DNA from: an uncultured Eubacterium sp.
GTDB taxonomy: Bacteria > Bacillota > Clostridia > Lachnospirales > Lachnospiraceae
Length of the DNA stretch: 64,000 nucleotides
NCBI GenBank assembly: GCA_900545725.1
Contig: URAI01000003.1
Location: 1 to 64,000, forward strand
Direction of reading: 5' to 3'
In this document: piece after piece, positions 8,663 to 16,617 of the stretch
Position numbering within the stretch: position 1 is the stretch's first letter
Layout of the letters: each line of letters starts with the position of its first letter
Notes under the pieces: generated by a model
Seen by the model: the letters and a program-made list of their open reading frames with translations, nothing else
What the model was told of the DNA's origin: nothing
The model's database searches: none
Position numbers and translations under genes: made by a program

Positions 8663-9106
8663 ATGGGAATTGAAGCAGTTAAGGGAGCAGTAGGAGCTCA
8701 CAATTTTCAGAGTCAGGCAGTTACAGCCGCTAAGCCGGTTGAGAATGTTGCTAAGACAAGTTCAGCATCAGATGCAGTCAGTGTGACAGCAGACCAGCAG
8801 ACACAGGTGGTTGCTAAGACAAGCGAGGGTGCAGCTAATAATGGTGGTCAGAATGGTAATCAGGAGGATAATAATTCTGGACAGCAGGCTCAGGCAACAA
8901 TGCAGGATATTAAGGAGATTAATAAGCTTATTAACCGTAACACTGTTGCAGAGTTTGGTTATAATGAACCGACTCACAGAGTAACAATAACAATAAAAGA
9001 TAAAGAAACAGATGAAGTTATCAAAGAGATACCATCAGAAAAGGCATTGAAGATGCTTGAGAAAGCATGGGAGATTGCCGGTATTCTTGTCGATGAGAAG
9101 AGATAA
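8663..9106 (+). CDS. flaG: FlaG family flagellar protein
   Basis: A 147-residue protein. The start is placed at ATG 8663 because GGAGG (8650-8654) is ideally spaced; an in-frame GTG at 8654 overlaps that site. The N-terminal 75 residues are low-complexity (Ala, Thr, Gln, Asn). The C-terminal part HRVTITIKDKETDEVIKEIP, then EKALKMLEKAWEIAG, is the FlaG domain. FlaG influences filament length and lies before fliD as in Bacillus and Campylobacter. Its biochemical role is not settled. It is followed by a terminator and may be expressed as a single-gene unit from the promoters at 8.4 kb. Confidence 0.9.
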   Translation: MGIEAVKGAVGAHNFQSQAVTAAKPVENVAKTSSASDAVSVTADQQTQVVAKTSEGAANNGGQNGNQEDNNSGQQAQATMQDIKEINKLINRNTVAEFGYNEPTHRVTITIKDKETDEVIKEIPSEKALKMLEKAWEIAGILVDEKR

Positions 9107-9113
9107 TAGTGTG

Positions 9114-9141
9114 AAAAATAATGCCGATGCGGTTATTTTTT
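9114..9141 (+). terminator. Terminator behind flaG
   Basis: An AT-rich stem AAAATAA/TTATTTT with a GCCG-ATG-CGG tip is followed by a T run, 8 nt behind the flaG stop codon. Confidence 0.65.
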
Positions 9142-9153
9142 ACATGCCTATTT

Positions 9154-9253
9154 TTTCTGAACAAATCAAATAGTCCTTGATGGCAGAAGAAAAATCGCCT
9201 GTGCGGATTTTTTCTTCGCCTCTTTGCAACGAAGTTGCTTAGAAATGAGGATT
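9154..9253 (+). repeat. Structured element, copy 1 of 2 (flaG-fliD spacer)
   Basis: About 100 nt closely resembling 18639-18735. An outer arm TTTCTGAACA pairs with TGCTTAGAAA (9236-9245). An inner hairpin GAAGAAAAATC with GATTTTTTCTTC surrounds GCCTGTGCG. The 3' edge AGAAATGAGGATT supplies a Shine-Dalgarno-like AGGA just before an ATG (9257) that opens an 18-codon frame beginning MLSMSGTDIQ and ending at 9313. Differences from copy 2 mostly keep the pairing, as expected for a conserved RNA or a palindromic mobile repeat. Identity is unknown. The rest of the spacer to 9425 holds short ATTTATGTAT tandem repeats. Confidence 0.6.
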
Positions 9254-9425
9254 AGTATGCTGTCTATGTCTGGTACAGATATACAGACAGCCGGTCTGGT
9301 AATGCATAAGTAATGCAGCCGTACATTGACTTGATTGTGTTTATGTATGTATTTATGTATTTATTTATGTACTATACCGGGTGTTATAACAGCATATCAT
9401 ATAAGTTAGAATGGAGGAATGAAAT

Positions 9426-11765
9426 ATGCCTATAAGACTTTCAGGTATGTCATCAGGGCTTGATACAGAAGCATTGGTATCAGCACTGGTGTCCGGATAT
9501 AGAACACAGAAGGATAATCTTGTAAAGGCACAGACAAAGCTTCAATGGAAGCAGGACAAGTGGAATACAATGAATACCAAGATATATTCATTCTACACAG
9601 GTTCATTAAGCACATCGCGTTTTTCTAAGAATTATAATCTTAAGAAGGCTAAGATATCTAATTCTAATTATGCCTCAGTTGATGCATCAACATCAGCAGT
9701 TACAGGTACACAGAGCCTTAAGGTTAAGAAGCTTGCAACAGCAGGTTATCTTACAGGAGGTGTAATCTCTGCTGATAGTTCTAAGACAGACAGTACTAAG
9801 ATTAAGGGTGATACCAAGCTTAGTGAGATTAGTGGAATGGGTTCGGGTTCTACAGGTAAGCTTGAAGTTACTGCTGAGGGTAAGACAACAAGCATACAGT
9901 TATCTGATGATATGACAGTTAATAATCTTATCGTACAGCTTAAGTCGGCAGGTGTTAATGCCAGCTTTGATGAGACTAACCAGAGATTCTTTATAAGCTC
10001 TAAGACATCAGGAACGGAGCATGAGTTTTCGCTTACAGCCTCGGATGCTAATGGTAAGACAGCACTGTCTGCATTAGGGCTGGCTGATACGTCAATTGAT
10101 AATATTGATAATATAATTGCACCATATAAGAACATTGTAAATAATAAATCATATGTAGATGATGCAGCTAAGAACAGATATAATAGTGATGTAAGTTCAT
10201 TTAACAGTAATGTAGGTACATATCTTAGCAATATTAAGTCTGCAACGGAAAGCCTTACGGTTGATAAGTATAAAGAGGAATATATTACAGGGTTTATGAA
10301 TACGGCAGGCGAGGATGGTTCAGGAATAGCAGCAGCAAGGAAGAATCTTTCAGATGCTATGTCGAAACTAGAAGAGGAACTTAAAGATGATACCCTTTCT
10401 GAGGATGCCAAGGCGGAAAAACAGTCAAGACTTCAGGCTATTAAGGGAGTTATAAGTCTTACTAATGATACATCAACTTATGATACAGCTAAGAAGCTTC
10501 AGGAATCTAATGCAGCTGAAATTAAAAGTCTTGAGTCTACAATTGAAAGTAATACTAAGTCTATTACCGATATGTATAAGGAAGCCGGCTTTGGTGATGC
10601 ATCAGATACAACATATACTATAGATAAGACTAATGGAAAGCTCATTATTGCAAATAGCACTATGGCACAGTATGTAGGAACTGATGGTAAGATTGATACT
10701 GAAAAGTATACATACGATATGGCAGCAGCAGCTACATCAAGTGATGCCTCTTCTAAGATTAACAGCTATAAGACAGAAGCTCAGGAACATTTAGATTATG
10801 CGGATAAGATGGTTAAAGCATATGAGACAGTAAAGAGTGCAACAACTGATTCAGACAAGACAACAGCAGAATATAAGGCTGCACTTAATACATTGGGAGT
10901 ATCATCAGATACATCAGGAAGTTCAGCCAAGAGAATATATGCACAGGATTCAGAAATTGAACTTAATGGTGCTACATTTACTAATAATACTAATACATTC
11001 TCTATTAACGGACTTACTATCACAGCAACAGCACTTACCGGTGATAATGAAGTAACTATATCAACTGAAAATGATGTGGATGGTATATATGATTCTATTA
11101 AGAGCTTTATAAGTGATTATAACAGTCTTATAAAAGAGATAGATACAGCTTATAATGCTGCAAGTGCCAAGGGATATGAACCGCTTACAAGTGATGAGAA
11201 GTCAGCAATGACAGATGATCAGGTTAAGGAATGGGAAGACAAGATTAAGACTTCACTTCTTAGAAGAGACGGTACATTAAGTTCAATATCTAATATGATG
11301 AAGACAGATATGCTTAGATCATTTAATATTAATGGAAAGGCATATTCATTATCAAGTTTTGGCATATCTACAGCAGGATATTTCTCATCAGGCGATAATG
11401 AAAAGGGTGTATTACACATTGACGGTGATAGTGATGACAGTACATCGGCTTCTAATGAAGATAAGTTAAAAGCGGCTCTTGCTAATGATCCGGATGCGGT
11501 TATATCATTCTTCTCACAGCTTGCAGATAATCTGTATACTGACTTAGGTAAGAAGATGCAGGGTACAGCGATGAGAAGTACCTTTAAGGTATATAATGAT
11601 AAAGAGATGGCTAAGGAATACTCTGATTATACAACTAAGATTAAGGATAAAGAGACAGAGATATCTACATGGGAAGATTATTATTTTAATAAGTTCTCTA
11701 AGATGGAATCGGCTCTTGCAAAACTTAATTCACAGCAGTCATCTTTATCAGGATATTTTGGATAA
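9426..11765 (+). CDS. fliD: Flagellar capping protein FliD (hook-associated protein 2)
   Basis: A 779-residue secreted protein. The N-terminus MPIRLSGMSSGLDTEALVSA is the FliD_N signature (a polar start, then SGLDTE) and the C-terminus (KIKDKETEISTWEDYY, then KFSKMESALAKLNSQQSSLS) is the FliD_C coiled coil. FliD caps the growing filament and folds incoming flagellin. It is longer than the usual 450-650 residues because of a central insertion (about 240-510) rich in Asp, Ser, Thr and Lys with long predicted helices. Ribosome site GGAGG is 8 nt before the ATG. fliS follows, as in most Firmicutes. Confidence 0.93.
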   Translation: MPIRLSGMSSGLDTEALVSALVSGYRTQKDNLVKAQTKLQWKQDKWNTMNTKIYSFYTGSLSTSRFSKNYNLKKAKISNSNYASVDASTSAVTGTQSLKVKKLATAGYLTGGVISADSSKTDSTKIKGDTKLSEISGMGSGSTGKLEVTAEGKTTSIQLSDDMTVNNLIVQLKSAGVNASFDETNQRFFISSKTSGTEHEFSLTASDANGKTALSALGLADTSIDNIDNIIAPYKNIVNNKSYVDDAAKNRYNSDVSSFNSNVGTYLSNIKSATESLTVDKYKEEYITGFMNTAGEDGSGIAAARKNLSDAMSKLEEELKDDTLSEDAKAEKQSRLQAIKGVISLTNDTSTYDTAKKLQESNAAEIKSLESTIESNTKSITDMYKEAGFGDASDTTYTIDKTNGKLIIANSTMAQYVGTDGKIDTEKYTYDMAAAATSSDASSKINSYKTEAQEHLDYADKMVKAYETVKSATTDSDKTTAEYKAALNTLGVSSDTSGSSAKRIYAQDSEIELNGATFTNNTNTFSINGLTITATALTGDNEVTISTENDVDGIYDSIKSFISDYNSLIKEIDTAYNAASAKGYEPLTSDEKSAMTDDQVKEWEDKIKTSLLRRDGTLSSISNMMKTDMLRSFNINGKAYSLSSFGISTAGYFSSGDNEKGVLHIDGDSDDSTSASNEDKLKAALANDPDAVISFFSQLADNLYTDLGKKMQGTAMRSTFKVYNDKEMAKEYSDYTTKIKDKETEISTWEDYYFNKFSKMESALAKLNSQQSSLSGYFG

Positions 11766-12026
11766 ACAGGTATATTAAGTCTGAAATGCATAGTTGTGCA
11801 ATAATAATTGCATTTTAAACTTTTGATATTTACATAATACAATGTTTTATGAGTTATAAATAAGAATATAGGATATACTATATCAGAATATTATTATAGT
11901 AATATGTTATAATATAACACATTAAGATACACGCAGATAATTATTCATAATAATTGTTTGCGTGTATGTTGATTATGCGATATAATATTGATAAATATTC
12001 GTATAAAGAGAAAAGAGGGTATATAC
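11766..12026. other. fliD-fliS spacer with a long perfect hairpin
   Basis: A 261-nt spacer. Positions 11929-11965 form a 17-bp stem (two G-T pairs) around a CAT loop, ACACGCAG...TTGCGTGT. No clear T run follows, so it may be an mRNA structure or regulatory palindrome rather than a terminator. The sequence just upstream (11895-11920) contains TTATAATATAAC-type AT palindromes. Confidence 0.5.
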
Positions 12027-12401
12027 ATGGCTATTAATCAGCAGGCATATGCAAAGTATGGGAATAATAAGGTGCTTACAGCATCTCCGGGAGAGCTTAC
12101 TTTATTATTGTATGAAGGAGCTATTAAGTTTTGTAATATAGCTATTATAGGTGTTGAACATAATGATATCCAGAAGGTTCACAATAATCTTAAGAAAGCA
12201 CAGGCAATAATAGAAGAATTAAGGTCTACACTTAATCATAAGTATCCTGTTGCCAAGGATTTCGATAAGATATATGAATATATATACAGCTTACTGGTTG
12301 ATGCTAATATTTCAAAGAAGACAGAAGATATAGAGGCAGCACTTGTTGAGATAAGAGGCATGAGAGATACATGGAAGCAGGTAATGCAGAAGACTAAGTA
12401 A
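12027..12401 (+). CDS. fliS: Flagellin export chaperone FliS
   Basis: A 124-residue helical cytoplasmic protein beginning MAINQQAYAKYGNNKVLTAS with the conserved PGELTLLLYEGAIKF motif of FliS. It binds the C-terminal helix of flagellin, prevents premature polymerisation and escorts it to the export gate. The start is placed at ATG 12027 behind AGAGGG; an in-frame upstream ATG at 11988 would add 13 residues (MINIRIKRKEGIY) that the family lacks. Its neighbours fliD upstream and a FliT-like gene downstream match the usual fliD-fliS-fliT order. Confidence 0.93.
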   Translation: MAINQQAYAKYGNNKVLTASPGELTLLLYEGAIKFCNIAIIGVEHNDIQKVHNNLKKAQAIIEELRSTLNHKYPVAKDFDKIYEYIYSLLVDANISKKTEDIEAALVEIRGMRDTWKQVMQKTK

Positions 12402-12563
12402 TTGACGATATATATATTTATGCTTTATTAATAAGCAATAGTGTGAAAAGTATAAATAAAGATTAGTATATGCGCATGATACAAGAGCAATAATTACCTG
12501 TATTATAACTAATAATTTAATTGGTATGTTATTATATATAACATAGAAGGTGAGTGCTTTAAT

Positions 12564-13043
12564 ATGACAGATAATTATCTTCAGATGATGATAGAGAGTC
12601 TTGTAATGAAAAGAGATATATTACAGGAGATATCAGAACTTAATATAAGTCAGGCACAGATGGCATCAACTGACGGTGCAGCCTTTGATGAACAGGCATT
12701 TTATTCAAGTATAGAACGAAAAGGTCAGCTTATAGATAAGCTTCTTGAACTGGATGATGGATTTGATGCGTTATTCCAAAGAGTGAAGGACTCGATAGGT
12801 AATAATAAGCAGTTATATTCTGAACAGATTAAGCAGATGCAGCAGCTTATTAAAGCAGTGACCGACCTTAGTGTCAAGGTACAGGCACAGGAGGCAAGGA
12901 ATAAGGTTACAGTAGGCAGGAAGTTTGCCAGAATGAAAGCAGATGTGCAGACGGCGAAGAGAAGTACCAAGATGGCGAATGCCTATTATAAGGTACAGAG
13001 TAATATCGACTATACTCCACAGTTTATGGACAAGAAAAAGTGA
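12564..13043 (+). CDS. FliT-like flagellar chaperone (putative)
   Basis: A 159-residue, almost entirely helical, charged protein with coiled-coil character (QISELNISQAQM; QIKQMQQLIKAVTDLSVKVQ). It has no transmembrane segment and a basic C-terminal tail (DKKK). Position directly after fliS fits fliT, the chaperone for FliD and for filament-type cargo, and length and helix content agree. Sequence similarity to FliT cannot be proven by eye; it could also be a FlgN-like chaperone. Ribosome site GAAGGTGAG is about 10 nt before the ATG. The gene lies between fliS and the fliC promoter. Confidence 0.6.
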   Translation: MTDNYLQMMIESLVMKRDILQEISELNISQAQMASTDGAAFDEQAFYSSIERKGQLIDKLLELDDGFDALFQRVKDSIGNNKQLYSEQIKQMQQLIKAVTDLSVKVQAQEARNKVTVGRKFARMKADVQTAKRSTKMANAYYKVQSNIDYTPQFMDKKK

Positions 13044-13156
13044 TATTACGGGAATTATAGTTTAATTATAAGAGATGTCTTAATACTTTACCAAGGTTAT
13101 AATTAAGGAAGACAGTCTGATTATAAAAAGAAAAATAAAAAAGTTTATATTCGGAC

Positions 13157-13183
13157 TAAAGTTTATAAAACAATGTCCGATAT
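13157..13183 (+). promoter_or_regulatory. Sigma28 promoter of flagellin gene fliC
   Basis: TAAAGTTT (13157-13164), 11 nt, TCCGATAT (13176-13183): a near-perfect sigma28 (SigD/FliA) promoter with an exact -35 box and exact spacing. Transcription should start near 13190 and leave a leader of about 80 nt before the flagellin ATG. Confidence 0.9.
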
Positions 13184-13229
13184 AATAAATAGCAATAACA
13201 AATATATGTTATTGAACTAATCAAATTAT

Positions 13230-13262
13230 TGTGGCAGGGAAGCCACAGGATATTCAAGGAGG
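13230..13262 (+). promoter_or_regulatory. Probable CsrA-binding leader of fliC mRNA
   Basis: TGTGGC (13230-13235) and GCCACA (13242-13247) form a hairpin with loop AGGGAA. The 3' side runs into ACAGGATAT (13245-13253), close to the CsrA consensus ACARGGAUG. A second GGA is inside the Shine-Dalgarno AAGGAGG (13256-13262). Two closely spaced GGA sites, one over the ribosome site, resemble the hag leader of Bacillus subtilis. fliW-csrA is present at 7.6-8.4 kb. Confidence 0.55.
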
Positions 13263-13270
13263 AAAATATT

Positions 13271-14083
13271 ATGGTAGTACAGCATAATCTTGCAGCAGCC
13301 AACACTAACAGACAGTTAGGAATTATCACAGGCGCACAGTCTAAGTCAACAGAGAAGTTATCATCAGGTTACAGAATTAACAGAGCCGGTGATGATGCAG
13401 CAGGTCTTTCAATTTCTGAAAAGATGAGAAGCCAGATCAGAGGTCTTGATAAGGCATCTTCTAATGCACAGGATGGTATCTCAATGATTCAGGTAGCTGA
13501 GGGCGCTCTTAATGAGACTCACTCTATCTTACAGAGAATGAATGAATTAGCTACACAGGCAGCTAATGATACTAATACTTCAACAGATAGAACAGCTATC
13601 CAGGCAGAGGTTGATCAGTTAACAAGCGAAATCGACAGAATCCGTTCTACAACACAGTTCAATACAATGAATTTATTAGATGGTAAATTATCAGGAAAGA
13701 AGCTTCAGGTAGGTTCACTTGAGGGTCAGTCTATTTCTATTTCTGTTTCTAATATGAACGCATCATCACTTGGAGTTAATTCATTAAAAGTTTCAAGCTT
13801 TAGTAGTGCAGGTAAAGCAATGACATCTATTCAGAAGGCTATTGATAAGGTATCTACACAGCGTTCTAAGCTTGGTGCTATTCAGAACAGACTTGAGCAC
13901 ACAATCAACAACCTTAACACAACAAGTGAGAATACTTCTGCAGCTGAGTCACGTATCCGTGATACAGATATGGCTAAAGAAATGGTTGAATACAGCAAGA
14001 ACAATATTCTTATGCAGGCTGGACAGTCTATGCTCGCACAGGCAAATCAGCAGAATCAGGGTGTTCTTTCACTTCTTGGTTAA
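13271..14083 (+). CDS. fliC: Flagellin
   Basis: A 270-residue flagellin with complete D0/D1 termini: MVVQHNLAAANTNRQLGI, KSTEKLSSGYRINRAGDDAA, and the C-terminal MLAQANQQNQGVLSLLG. The start is ATG 13271 behind AAGGAGG. The central variable part (about 140-190) is very short but Ser/Asn-rich (SISISVSNMNASSLGVNS), a likely site for O-glycans. It is secreted by the flagellar type III system and forms the filament. It is driven by a near-consensus sigma28 promoter, probably repressed by CsrA at the leader, and isolated by a strong terminator. A large glycan-biosynthesis island begins 190 nt behind it. Confidence 0.97.
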   Translation: MVVQHNLAAANTNRQLGIITGAQSKSTEKLSSGYRINRAGDDAAGLSISEKMRSQIRGLDKASSNAQDGISMIQVAEGALNETHSILQRMNELATQAANDTNTSTDRTAIQAEVDQLTSEIDRIRSTTQFNTMNLLDGKLSGKKLQVGSLEGQSISISVSNMNASSLGVNSLKVSSFSSAGKAMTSIQKAIDKVSTQRSKLGAIQNRLEHTINNLNTTSENTSAAESRIRDTDMAKEMVEYSKNNILMQAGQSMLAQANQQNQGVLSLLG

Positions 14084-14110
14084 TTTTAATTACTACTATG
14101 GTAAGAGAAG

Positions 14111-14143
14111 AGCTGTCGCGAAAAGCGACAGCTTTTTCTTTTT
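14111..14143 (+). terminator. Strong terminator behind fliC
   Basis: A perfect 9-bp GC-rich stem AGCTGTCGC/GCGACAGCT with loop GAAAA is followed by TTTTCTTTTT. Confidence 0.93.
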
Positions 14144-14272
14144 AAATAATGATATTTAATAACAGTATAATTTTTAGACTATAATAATTGACATTTTTTC
14201 AAGTGCTATTGGATGGCATAAATGTTTATGTATTATTAGTTTGTGGAATTTTATTTGAAGGGAATCAGATAA

Positions 14273-15184
14273 ATGAACGTGCCAAAGGATTTTTTTAAGG
14301 GAGAGATTCGTAACAGTTTCTATGTTGAGAAACTTATGAAAAAAACATGGGCGGCACAGCTTGAGGTGCTGCATGATGTTGATACATTATGTAAAAAACA
14401 TAATATCCAGTACTTTGCTGACTGGGGGACACTGCTTGGAGCGGTAAGACACAAAGGATTCATTCCGTGGGATGATGATATGGATATTACCATGAAACGT
14501 GAAGATTACACCAGATTCTGCCAGATAGCTCAGGAAGAATTAAAGGATAATTACGAGATTGTTAATTTCCATACTGATGAGGGATGGAAACATATGCTGG
14601 CGAGAATAGTCAATGGAAGAGAAATAAGTTTCGATGAAGACAGGCTTGAAAAGTTCCATGGCTGTCCTTTTGTCGTGGGAATAGATATATTTCCATTGGA
14701 TTATGTTGCACCCACACAGGAAGAAGATGAGCTGCAGTGCAGGCTGATTGCAATTGCCACGCTGACTGCCGGGGAATTGGAAAATGGCAATGCAACACAG
14801 CAGGAACAATACGAAGTTATAAAAGGTATTGAGCAGATGTGTGGTGTTCATTTTGATGTGAACAGGCCATATCCGGTACAGTTAAGAGAACTTGCGGAAA
14901 ACTTAAGTATGATGTACACGGAAGAAGAAGCAACACATATTGCGCTGATGCCTGATCATGCAGGCTCAAGACCAACGGATGTATATCCAAAGGAGTATTA
15001 TGAAAGCGCTATTGAAGTACCTTATGAATATACAACAATTCCTATTCCGGTTGGGTATGATAAGATATTAAGGCAGAAATATGGTGATGATTATATGACT
15101 CCGTATATTGGCGGCGGAAGTCATGATTATCCTTTTTATAAAGAACAGTTAAATATGATATATGAGGCAAATGGAAACCGATGA
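14273..15184 (+). CDS. LicD family phosphotransferase 1
   Basis: A 303-residue soluble protein with the LicD signature: D50-W-G-T-L-L-G-A-V-R-H near 50-60 and the metal-binding W-D-D-D-M-D-I at 66-72, then GIDIFPLDYV. LicD proteins transfer phosphocholine, or another phospho-group from a CDP-activated donor, to surface sugars. The C-terminal part ends with [17 protein letters not shown] and HDYPFYKEQ, shared with the two other LicD proteins of this island. Its stop codon overlaps the start of the next gene (ATGA), which codes for a cytidylyltransferase fusion, so donor synthesis and transfer are coupled. It is the first gene of the island behind fliC. Confidence 0.9.
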   Translation: MNVPKDFFKGEIRNSFYVEKLMKKTWAAQLEVLHDVDTLCKKHNIQYFADWGTLLGAVRHKGFIPWDDDMDITMKREDYTRFCQIAQEELKDNYEIVNFHTDEGWKHMLARIVNGREISFDEDRLEKFHGCPFVVGIDIFPLDYVAPTQEEDELQCRLIAIATLTAGELENGNATQQEQYEVIKGIEQMCGVHFDVNRPYPVQLRELAENLSMMYTEEEATHIALMPDHAGSRPTDVYPKEYYESAIEVPYEYTTIPIPVGYDKILRQKYGDDYMTPYIGGGSHDYPFYKEQLNMIYEANGNR

Positions 15185-16527
15185 AAAAAGTTATAACATA
15201 TGGAACTTATGACTTGTTTCATCAGGGACATTATAATCTGTTAAAGAGAGCCAAAGAGTTAGGAGATTATTTAATTGTTGGTGTTACTACAGAACACTTT
15301 GACGAGGCAAGAGGTAAGGTTAATGTAATAGATCCAATTATGGAAAGAATTGAAAATGTCAAAAAGACAGGCTTTGCTGACATGATTATTGTTGAAGACC
15401 ATGATGGACAGAAGATAGAAGATATACAGAAATATGATGTTGATATATTTACAGTGGGGTCGGACTGGGTTGGTACATTTGATTATCTTAATTCATTCTG
15501 TAAGGTGGTATACCTTGATAGAACACCTAATATATCATCAACAATGTTAAGAGCTTCCAAGCATAAGATTATAAGGCTTGGAGTTATAGGAACGGGAAGA
15601 ATCGCACCGAGATTTGTTACCGAGTCGAGGTATGTAAGCGGTATTGTAATGACAAGTGCATATAATCCGGTTGATATACAGGGATTGAATATGTTTTGTG
15701 ATAAGTATGAGATACAGCCATATAGCAATGACTTTGATGAGTTCTTAGAGGATATTGATGCAGTGTATATAGCATCTCCTAATGAGACACATTATAAGTA
15801 TGCCAGATTAGCACTACAGGCAGGAAAACATGTCTTAAGTGAAAAGCCGGTAGCATTTACTAAGAAAGAGAGCATGGAACTTTATTCCATTGCAAAGAAT
15901 AATAAGGTTGTACTTATGGAAGCTGTAAAAGCAGCATATTGTCCAGGATTCCAGCAGTTAATTAATGTAGCTAAGAGTGGAAAGATTGGGGATATCAAGG
16001 ATGTGGAAGTATGTTTTTCAAGACTTGCAGATGTTAATTCCAGAGAAAGAACAGACAGCGAGCATGGAGGCGCATTTCTTGAATTTGGACCGAGTACACT
16101 GCTTCCTGTAATTAAATTATTGGGTAAAGATTATGATGCTGTTAATATAGACAGTATAGAGGATGAGAATGGATTAGACCTATATACTAAGATTAATATA
16201 CGATATAAGGATGCAATGGCTACAGTAAAGACAGGGGTTGCTGTCAAGACAGAAGGACAGCTTGTAGTATCAGGAACTAAGGGGTATATAATTGCTCCAT
16301 CACCGTGGTGGCTTATGAAACAATTCGATGTAAGATATGAAAATGCATCATTAGTAGAGCATTATGAACCAAGATTCCAAGGTGATGGTCTGAGGTATGA
16401 AATAGGTGAATTTATATCTAAGATTAATGGCTTTGGTGGTAAGGATTACAAGCTGACGGCTGGTGAATCTATTACTATGGCTGAGTTTATAGAATTATTT
16501 ATGAAACAAAGAAAAAATAAGAAGTAA
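15181..16527 (+). CDS. TagD-like cytidylyltransferase fused to Gfo/Idh/MocA oxidoreductase
   Basis: A 448-residue two-domain enzyme. Residues 1-130 form a TagD-type nucleotidyltransferase with YGTYDLFHQGHYNLL (H14-x-G-H17) and RTPNISSTMLR, the RTxGISTT-like motif; this family makes CDP-glycerol or CDP-choline type donors. Residues 133-448 form an NAD(P)-dependent oxidoreductase with the Rossmann loop GVIGTGRIAPRF and the catalytic EKPVAF lysine motif. The fusion suggests that one pathway oxidises or reduces a polyol, sugar or cyclitol and loads it on CTP. It overlaps the licD gene by 4 nt. The oxidoreductase part is a paralogue of the N-terminal half of the gene at 18.7 kb. Confidence 0.88.
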   Translation: MKKVITYGTYDLFHQGHYNLLKRAKELGDYLIVGVTTEHFDEARGKVNVIDPIMERIENVKKTGFADMIIVEDHDGQKIEDIQKYDVDIFTVGSDWVGTFDYLNSFCKVVYLDRTPNISSTMLRASKHKIIRLGVIGTGRIAPRFVTESRYVSGIVMTSAYNPVDIQGLNMFCDKYEIQPYSNDFDEFLEDIDAVYIASPNETHYKYARLALQAGKHVLSEKPVAFTKKESMELYSIAKNNKVVLMEAVKAAYCPGFQQLINVAKSGKIGDIKDVEVCFSRLADVNSRERTDSEHGGAFLEFGPSTLLPVIKLLGKDYDAVNIDSIEDENGLDLYTKINIRYKDAMATVKTGVAVKTEGQLVVSGTKGYIIAPSPWWLMKQFDVRYENASLVEHYEPRFQGDGLRYEIGEFISKINGFGGKDYKLTAGESITMAEFIELFMKQRKNKK

Positions 16528-16617
16528 ATATATAGGCTCAATATTGAAAAACTTATAGAGAATATATGTAAGAAGGGATTGGGAATATACAATATATTAA
16601 TTTAGAAAGGCTGGAAG

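Noticed and set aside
8663..9106. Longer flaG start at GTG 8654
   Set aside because: That GTG overlaps the GGAGG ribosome site, which is ideally placed for ATG 8663.
9104..9130. Possible sigma28 promoter TAATAGTG-N11-GCCGATGC before fliD
   Set aside because: Spacing and GCCGAT fit, but the -10 box lies in the stem of the flaG terminator and the -35 match is poor. I treat it as chance unless a transcript start is found near 9137.
9154..9253. c-di-GMP-I, guanidine, THF or preQ1 riboswitch
   Set aside because: The core consensus motifs of these families are not present in either copy of the structured element.
9301..9375. Tandem ATTTATGTAT repeats as a CRISPR or phase-variation tract
   Set aside because: Only short, imperfect AT-rich repeats, no spacers, and no reading frame that would be shifted.
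9746..10411. Long - strand reading frame inside fliD
   Set aside because: It is antisense to a clearly coding gene, has low-complexity Ser/Leu translation and no ribosome site. The same applies to other long antisense frames in the window.
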